Source: a virus. From it: 45,834 nucleotides of DNA. Under the pieces are notes generated by a model. It saw only the letters and a program-made list of their open reading frames with translations, made no database searches and was not told where the DNA came from. The DNA lies in the IMG/VR virus record IMGVR_UViG_3300009008_000072, positions 1-45,834 of that record; one strand, given 5' to 3'. Positions within the stretch are counted from its first letter, which is position 1, and each line of letters opens with the position of its first letter. Of this stretch, positions 1 to 9,000 are shown piece after piece. A program made the position numbers and the translations under genes.

Positions 1-14
1 AGGGTGATCCAATC

Positions 15-3000
15 ATGTTGCCGATACATCCAAAAGTCGAAAACATGTTGTCGACTTTTAAAACAAAGGGTCAGGCCTGGGATATAGAGAACACGAACAA
101 TCTTTTTAATACTTTTCCTTCATTTATGTTAGAAGAGGATAGGGGAAGGCTTTATGAATTAATTCAAATTATGTCGAGCCAGTTCGATGAAATATATACA
201 CTTATAGAGCATTTGCCAAAATTAAAAAGAAAAGGTTTTAAAGACGTAAACGTTTCTGGCAGTGCGTCAATAAGAACAAAAGCAAATTCAGAAGTTCACA
301 ATAAAACATATTGCGACCCAGATTATCAGACAGAGAACACCGGTGGCCGATTTGAAGACCCAACAAAAGTAAAACTAATACCAGACGGTAGAGGTATATT
401 TGGGGGAGCAGACCTTTTTTCTTCTTTCTTGGATCGTGATGACAGAGAGCAGTACGATTACAGTCTTTTGCAGATAAGGGACTTTTTTATACAAAACCTC
501 TACAATACCGCAACAGAAATTAACAAAAGGAAAGGGACAGAGGATTCGTTTAGAAATCTTATAAGATGTTTTGGCATAGATGACAAAATAATAAAACTAA
601 ACATATATGCAGACAACTTTGAATATAAAGTAGATGAAAGTCAATTACACACTGTTTCTAAGCAGAAATCGCTAAATTGTGGGGTCACCGATCACTTTAA
701 CGCAACCGTGCACCACAACACTGGGAGCGCTTCGTACACTAGAAACTATATCGCCGGTTCCACGCCAACAAACTCAGGACAAGGGATCACTCTAGAGGGA
801 AATGTGATCTTTCCAAAGGTAGATTCAGAGGCTAGTCCCTATTATGTTTCAAAAGATTTTGAAACAATTTCAATTTTCGGAATGCACAAAGCAGAGTTGC
901 TTACAGAAAATCTTAAAGTTGATTACTCAAATCCAGCAAGCTTTCAGGTTCAGGCAGTCAGAGACATAGTTAGGCCAAATGATGTGCATTTTAGGTTAAC
1001 AAGTTCTGCGGGGTTGATAACAGAACTAACAAGCAGTGTATATCAGGAGATTTATGACAATAAGCCGTGGAACCTGTCTATCAGGATAAAGCCAAATTCA
1101 GAGTCCTTGTTCGGAACTTTGACAGGATCTGTAGACAAGAACTACACTTTGGAGTTTTCAGGGTACAATTACGATTTGGACTCTTTGAGCGAAACTTTTC
1201 AACTTACTGCTTCTCTCTCTTCCGCTGTAGCTAACGCTGTCTTGGCAGCCAACAAGCGCGTATATATGGGCGCCCACCGAAATAACATGACTGGGTCAAC
1301 GAGAGAGAAGACTGATCTTAGATTTGTTTCTCTGTCTTATTGGCAGGATTATTTAGAGTCTGCCGAGCTGCAAGCCCACGCGCGAGACTTCGGAAACATT
1401 GGCCGCCTAGGTTTGTATAAAAATATAGATGTCAATGCCGGAGCGCTGGATAATTACGACATTCGGAAAAATGACGCTCTTGCACTTCATTGGAATTTCG
1501 AAATGCATACAGCATCTTCAGATACTGGTGTTATGGACATTTTGGATATTTCCAGCGGCTCCTTGGACACTATTGGTGCGTTCGGTCACTATGGAAACAT
1601 AGTAGGGTACCAGCATCCAGGAAAAGTACAATTTGCAAACATTCCTTCAAAGGCTATTATGCAAGAGTTCTTATCAGTTTCTAAATTTTCATATTTGGAA
1701 AACATCCATTCAAGCGATCAGGTTCAAATTTTAGATTTAGACAGGACGACCTTTAAAAGAAATGAAAAACCAATAACTTTCTTTTATTCTTTTGAGAAGA
1801 GTATGTATGCTGCCATTTCAGAAGAGATATTGAAGTATTTTGCTGGCCTAATCGAGTTCAACAACCTGATTGGCGAACCGGTAAACAAATATAGGTCAGA
1901 TTATAAGGGCTTGAGAGTGTTAGCTCAAAGGTTTTTTGAAAAATCTCAAGGAGACCTAGATTATGATAGGTTTGTTGAATTTTATAGATGGGTGGATGAC
2001 TCAATTTCTAAATTTATAGATCAAATTAAGCCATATTCGGCCCGGTTTTCGAAGAAAATTTTAAATGTGGTCGAAAGCCACACACTAGAAAGAAACAAAT
2101 ATGACCACAAATTTCCAACGATAGAGATGAAATTGAATGACCCAATTGCACCTATTTTGGGCATAAACGAATTATTGTATGATTGGGAACACGGCCATGC
2201 GCCATTAACAACAACAGTTTCTTCTGGTACTTTAGCCGCGGCCACTGGAAAGATTACGATTATGGGCAGTTCCGCTTCTTTGTTGGACGGGGGAACTGTG
2301 ACAATAACAAATACTGCAGGCCTAGAGAAGGTGTATATATTTGACGATGACGGCGACGGTGCCACCGGAACGGTAGATGGTTCCGGAAGAGTGAGAGTTC
2401 AGATTAGTGGTTTTAGTAAAGACGCCATGGCCACCCAGTTGAAGAATGCAATTAATCACGACAATGGTCACGGAGATACGATTACTATTACGGGACCAGG
2501 CCTAGAGTGGTCCGATGACGGAATATTAAATTTTACCCAAGCCACAGCCGGGTCAGCCGGAAACGTAACGATCACAAGCACTGTCAGTAGTGGATATTTC
2601 GACCCGGAAGGTTTTAGCGGCGGCACGGGAGGTTCAACTTCTAGCAGATCCGAGAAAGATAAATGCTTGTGGTGGAAAGATCGAGCAGACAGGAGGCATG
2701 ATATTCCAGCGGCCGCCTCTGTAGACAAAGACAGAGAGAGGCAAAGAGTTGCAAGAAACACCCACGCATCTGGCTCAACTTATGTATTGCGAAAACTATC
2801 AAGACCCTATAAATTTGGGGTCACCATGCAGACAGGTTTTAGATCAGGGCAAAATAGAAAAACAAACAAAAATGATGAGTTCTACAAGTCAGTATCAAAA
2901 TTTGGCAGCACAGCAAATATAACCCTTCCAGCGGTAGATATAATAGAGGACACTTATTGTAATGATATTATAGATCCGAACTACAAAGAAAGATTTAGAA

Positions 3001-6000
3001 TTAAATCTTATACGGTGGGAGTTGATGGATATTATGATAGGGACTCGGATTATAGTTTGCCGTTTAGTCTGTTTTCATCGTCGGCTGGTTCATCTTTTCC
3101 GAGCACCAAGGCCGGCTTGATCGTGACGAACAACCATCATGATCATTACGGCGATGATCACGAGATTCCATTACAGGGGCCCTTTACTGAGGCTCACGTT
3201 GGAGGTATGCCTCACCGCCATGAATCTTTAGCAGGTACACTTAGCCAGGCTCGCGCAACAATTCAGGTTGACACTGGAGAACTTGGAACAACAACGTTGA
3301 TTCTTAAAAACTCTGGAGGAACTACTCATACGATTACTGCTGCAGCTCTAGGTGCGAGTAATCCATCAACTGCAACAAAGATAAACACTGACCTCATTGG
3401 AAACGCTAATGACGCTACTGTACAAATGAAGGTGTCTTTGGACGCCGCCAACGCGGCCGGCAACATTAAGATGAATGTTTCCACTATTACTAATAATTCG
3501 GACGGGAACCCTAGAATAATAACTTTAACTCAATTTGATACTGGTGGTCATGGGAACACACCGATCGCGGGTACCATGGTGTCTGGAAACAAGGTTCTTG
3601 TTAATAGTTTGGACCCCGACAGCGCCCATGGTGAATTATTTTTCACTGGGGGGAATCGCATAGAGAGGTTAGAAGCCTATGAAGTAAGGTCGGATGCGAA
3701 CTCTATTACCATCCATCCGGTACCAGCTTCTGATCCTAGATCTTATTATTTTAGAGATGGTCTAGCAAAAAGGCCTGTAAATATTGCAAACATTAAATAT
3801 ACAACAGGGTCAGCAATATTGGGAAATTACGACCGCGACTATCAAGTAGTGCTTACTAACGGGCGCTCTTTGAACAACAATGATTTTGTTGATAATGAGG
3901 GTTTTTCTTTTTCTGGCTCTGCATCAACCTTTATAAACGAAATTATAGATACATCTAAGCCAGCGAGAACAAAGACGGAACATGTAATAGTTAATAGGTT
4001 TAGCAATGCAGGCCCAGAAACGGCAGCAGACTCTAACGGAGGTTATTCTGTAGATGTGGAGTCAGGAGAGTTCTCAGCCTATAATACAATTAATTATAAA
4101 AACATGAATGCGAGAAGGATCCTAAGCAGGCTTCATATTGAAAAGTCAGAGCAATTTGGTCTCCGATCAGGCTCCTTGAACACTTTGCTTGATTATACTC
4201 TAACAAGTAGTTTGGATGGCCCAACTGAAATCAGGCCGTCTATGGCGACTTCTGTTCATATGCAAAACAGAAACCCTCACTACTACCTGGATCTTCCCGT
4301 CAGAGCAACTATGACGATTATGACGGACACTGGCACTCTGAGTACAAACTCCTTGACGCTTAAGAATTCTGACGGAACGACGCACACCATTAGTGCTGCA
4401 GCCTTAGGCGGCGGGAACCCCTCTACGGCGACACAAGTAAATACAGATATTGTTGGTAACGCCAACGATGCAGCAACACAAATCAGGGCATCGCTAGCGG
4501 CCGCTGCGACAGCAGGCAGCATAGATATGATAGTGTCGGCGGTCACGAACAACTCTGCAGGAGACCCTCGAGTCATTGCTTTAACCCAAAACCACCCCGG
4601 CACTACTGGCAACACAGAGGTTGCGGGATCTTTGGTTAGCAGTAACAAGCTCATCATAAATAATATAACTGCTGGTGGATCACATGGTGAGTTATTTTTT
4701 ACTGGCGGTGCCAACCCTGGCTCTTATGATTATGACAACTTTGTGGTGTATCACCAGATCCCACAAAATGATATCCAGTACACTTGGATAACAGCATCCT
4801 CTACGGATACTATAAAAACTTTCAGAGGACACACTTCTAATTTTACTATCCCGTCATCTTCCGGCCACCAATACCCTGCAGAGATTCAATTTTTGCAAAA
4901 GAGCGACCATGCAAGCTACTGGTGGATGGAGCCGAGCACATACTCTCGCATTTGGGGTATTGCCCCCGGATATGCCTCCGCCGAGGGTGAGAACCCCCCG
5001 GGCTATCAGCAACCCGTTTATACTGATTTTGTGGGAATGAATGCAAATATATATGAACCGGTGTCTTCTTCTATAAATACCTTAGGTTATTCATCTTTGG
5101 AATTTAGTGACACCGCCAAGGCCGGCCACACGGGCCTCTTTGTGAGTATAAATTACACAAATCAGACTTTTCTTGATGGTAATTTTGTTTATGGCGGCCA
5201 AACCTCACCCGGCGAAGAATCAAGAGTCTATGGGGTAGGCAGCCACGGATATGCTTGGGGCAATATGATCCTTAACGCACTAATACAACATCGACAGGGC
5301 CCTTATGGTTGGCCATCATGGAAACAGCTCCGCGGAGCATCTCATCCAATTATGAGAAGTCATAGAAAAAATAACCAATATTCTATACATTTTCGAGAAG
5401 GGGTTCCTAGTACTTCGCCGATAGTGGACTACGAATACGATATATCACCCCGCGGTTCTAAAATAAAGGACAAATCAGCAAGATATTCTAGTAGGGTTGC
5501 AAAGAATTATTTTGATATTCCTGTTACATCCAAGTTTGATCCATTTGTAATGATGAATTTTTCGGACTCAACTCTTCGGTTCATAGAAGACATGGGTTCG
5601 GGCACCGGTGATCAGGTGATGGAAAACGTTCTTTGGTGGCTTACTGATGTTAGCACAGTCTTTCAGCCTGATTCTCAAATGTTTGAGAATATGTATTTTG
5701 CAGTTCGAGACACATACACAAATGCGATATCTACTTTTTCAAATCCTGAAATTATTAGTGCTCTCAAGATAGATGAGGTGACACACCAGCCCATGGAATC
5801 AATGATGGCCGCTTATCAGGATGATAGCAGGGCAGACAAGCCAGACGCTTTTCATCAGATTAACTACCTTGAAGCAATATACCCAAGAGAGATCAACACA
5901 TATACAAAGAATGCCAGAAATAGAGAGAATTTTGTTTTTCACTCTTGGAATTCTGATAGATCTAAGAGAGAAAACATTTTAATCGGAAGTGCAATATCGG

Positions 6001-9000
6001 CATATTCAGATAATTCTGTAATTTTTCCAAAAATTAGACCAGTTATAGAAAACTATACGGAAACAAATTCTCTTTTTGTGGACACCTTAGATTACAAGAA
6101 CTCCGGAGCGACGATAGTTCAATACATTACATCAAGTGCGTGGCTGCTTGATAGTCGTAAAGACTTTTCTAAAGAGCCCCTTTCTCTTACCGCATCATAT
6201 ACATCCACTAATGCTAGCTTTTTAGCAAATAGAGACCAGGGAGTCAGAGGCGAAGGGGAGCTACAAAATGATTATAGTATATTTGGCCTAGGTTATAATA
6301 GAATTCATGGAACCCCTCCTCCTGCTTTGGTGTATAATCGTCGCATTCCACAGCCGTACGGCACATATGGCGCCGACGGCTATGAGGAGTATTTAGCAGG
6401 GGAAAGCAAGTGGGAGGTGAACAAGGATAGTAGTTCTCCATTTTACGATAAATACACAGATTACAACGAAGAGATAAGATTAGTAGGGCAGAACTATTCT
6501 CTGGTCCCTGAATTCAAGATAAGTGACCACATAGAGACCATCGTCAAATTATCTGACCAAAGCACATCTCGAGAAGACTTTAACACGCCGCTAGAAACTT
6601 TGTTAAGCTTGACAGGAGGCGTCTACAATACTTCTCATGGAACTTTGGCAGTCGGTTCTAATTTTTATAAAACATATTCGACATCAGATTTCTTAAAGTA
6701 TTTCGGAACAATTCAAGACTCTTTCGAAGAATCAAATGCCCCTTTTGCCCCCGGGCGCCTCACACTAAAGTGCAAGGGTGTTATGAAATTTTTGCCCTAT
6801 AGGGGCTTTTATCCGGTCGAGAGAACAGCGCAGATAGGTGAAATTTTTACTAAATGTTACTTGCAAGACTATAGATATAAATCTTTAAACGGCTCAGACG
6901 TGAGTGATCATTTAGATAAAAAGATGTCAGGGTCTTTGCATCATGCTATAAAACCTCTCATGGCTCCTGGGGTTTTGTATAATTCGATCAAATCTGGGGT
7001 TGCAGTTGATTATCCTTTGTTTGAGAATGATATAAGGGGAACTAAGGCAATAGGGTTCATAAACATCAATCTTTTGGATGCTTCAAAGACAGCGTGGACC
7101 GCAAATTCAATTTCCTCTGCAGGGACATACCCAAAGATACAAATGGGACTATTAGAGGCGGATGGTACAACAACAACAAAGACATTCCACTTCTTTTCGG
7201 ATGCAGTAGACAACGCGAGTGAGTCAACTCACGTTAAATATGTTGATGTTGGCCAGCCTCCAGAACTTGCAGCTTCGCTTGACCGCAGGTCTGCATCTAG
7301 AAACACTCAGGTTGCTCGACAGCTTTCTGCTAAGCTGGTCGCCGCCGGCTTTGAAGTGGTGGATTTAAATTATTTAGTTGAGACGGATTATTCTGTTATC
7401 AACACCGATGGGTCGATCTCATCAGGAACCAATCCACCAGACCGAATGCCCACTGCCTTGTGGTCAACTGGAGATCCTGACTTTAACATAGGCGTCATCC
7501 CCGACCCCGGTGAAGATAGTTCCGGCCGCGCGAAGGCCATGTACATTCCTGGTGTTGGGCTGGTTTCAGTGCCGGGAGTAGGGGGAGCTTGTATTGTTTT
7601 TCGGCAGCCTTATGTTGGTTCTTCTGGTAACGTTGCGCTGAGTGTGTCTGATGGTGTGCGAGATGGCTCTGGTCAAGAAGCAAGTAAAATTCATTTTTCT
7701 GCTAATCCCGGGCGCGGCGTCACTATATCGGGAGGTCATTCTATCAATATGCGCCTAGGGGCTGGAGGCTCCTCTGGCGTTGGGCCCGGGTTTCTAAGAG
7801 AATTATCTACATCGCCAACTTCCAATTCTAATTTACGCAGCTCTTTGGGTCAGTATTTTGCAGGAGGTGTTACTGGATCTTTTGTAAACAATACAAAAGA
7901 TAAAGGCATTCCAAGAATTAAAGCAAAAGCCATAAAAAGAGTTTCTTTCGAGGATTTACTAGACGTGGAAGGTTTGTTGGGTATTGATTTGCCAGATAAC
8001 GAGCCCCATCCTTCGGCAAGTTTTATATACGGAAACCAGTACTGGTATAAGACTTTTGATTACCCTTTTAAGTTTGGTACCGCTAATGTTGAGCACTCAA
8101 GAGAGTCTTTAGGGTTGGGCGCTTTTAGTAGTTTAAGCGACTATACAACATATAAGATGGCAATTAATAATTTTACAGCAGAAACTGTAAACTTTTTCCT
8201 AAAAGATCAAAAGCTAACATCTTTTAAATCTAAAAAAATAAATTTCATATCTCCACCTGGAGTTAGTTATAAGATGAGAGTCTACCTTCACAATCAGGAC
8301 TTGGTGATGTATGATCGTCATTCCGCTTTTGGGCCACCCGTCGATGCCGGAGATGTTGTTAAAGAGGTGCGAACCGCGACAAATGCTCAAGTTGGCAACA
8401 AAGCCTCTGGTAATTTTACAGTAAGTATTACAGATTCAGGCGGCAGTAACCATTGGACTCTGGACGCGCAATTAAATTCAACTAGCAACGGTGGCAACGA
8501 GGGCAAGTATCCGGGTATTACGATACCGCTATACAGCGGCTCTTCATCGACCAATATAAGCTTTTTGTTTTATCATGACGCTGCCAATAGTATGGCAAGT
8601 AACAACACTAGTGTTAAATATTTTATTAACTTGGAAGATGGCAGCGGCCTAAAGACAAATATCGAAGTCGCAAAAGAACTGAGAATAGCGCTATCTTCTG
8701 CAGGTTTTTTGGTTACTAATTCTGACGCTGCAAAAATAATATTTACACAACCTGTGCAAGGCTCAGGCGGCAACGCGACTTTGGTCTCTGTTGATGGCGG
8801 CATTGCTAGCAATGTAGAGGCAGATGGTGTGGTGAAGGGCCTGAATGATGGAGGGAGTCACGAGGGCTATGTTATCGCCGCCGGCTGGTCAAACCCTCAA
8901 GGGGGGTCCTCCGCATCCGGAGTGGAGTATTTTACTTCTGGCAAGCAGCTTTTTGAGGGGTCTCATGGTTTTGCCCCTTATGTGCCGCCATTTTTGGACC

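Noticed and set aside
4283-4714. 143-residue minus-strand frame opposite module C
   Set aside because: It is antisense to the giant gene. Similar antisense frames arise opposite other Ala/Thr/Ser-rich modules because the complement of such codons avoids stops.
5069-5078. TATAAATA inside the giant gene
   Set aside because: It lies within coding sequence with no gene start downstream, so it is probably chance in AT-rich DNA and not a late promoter.
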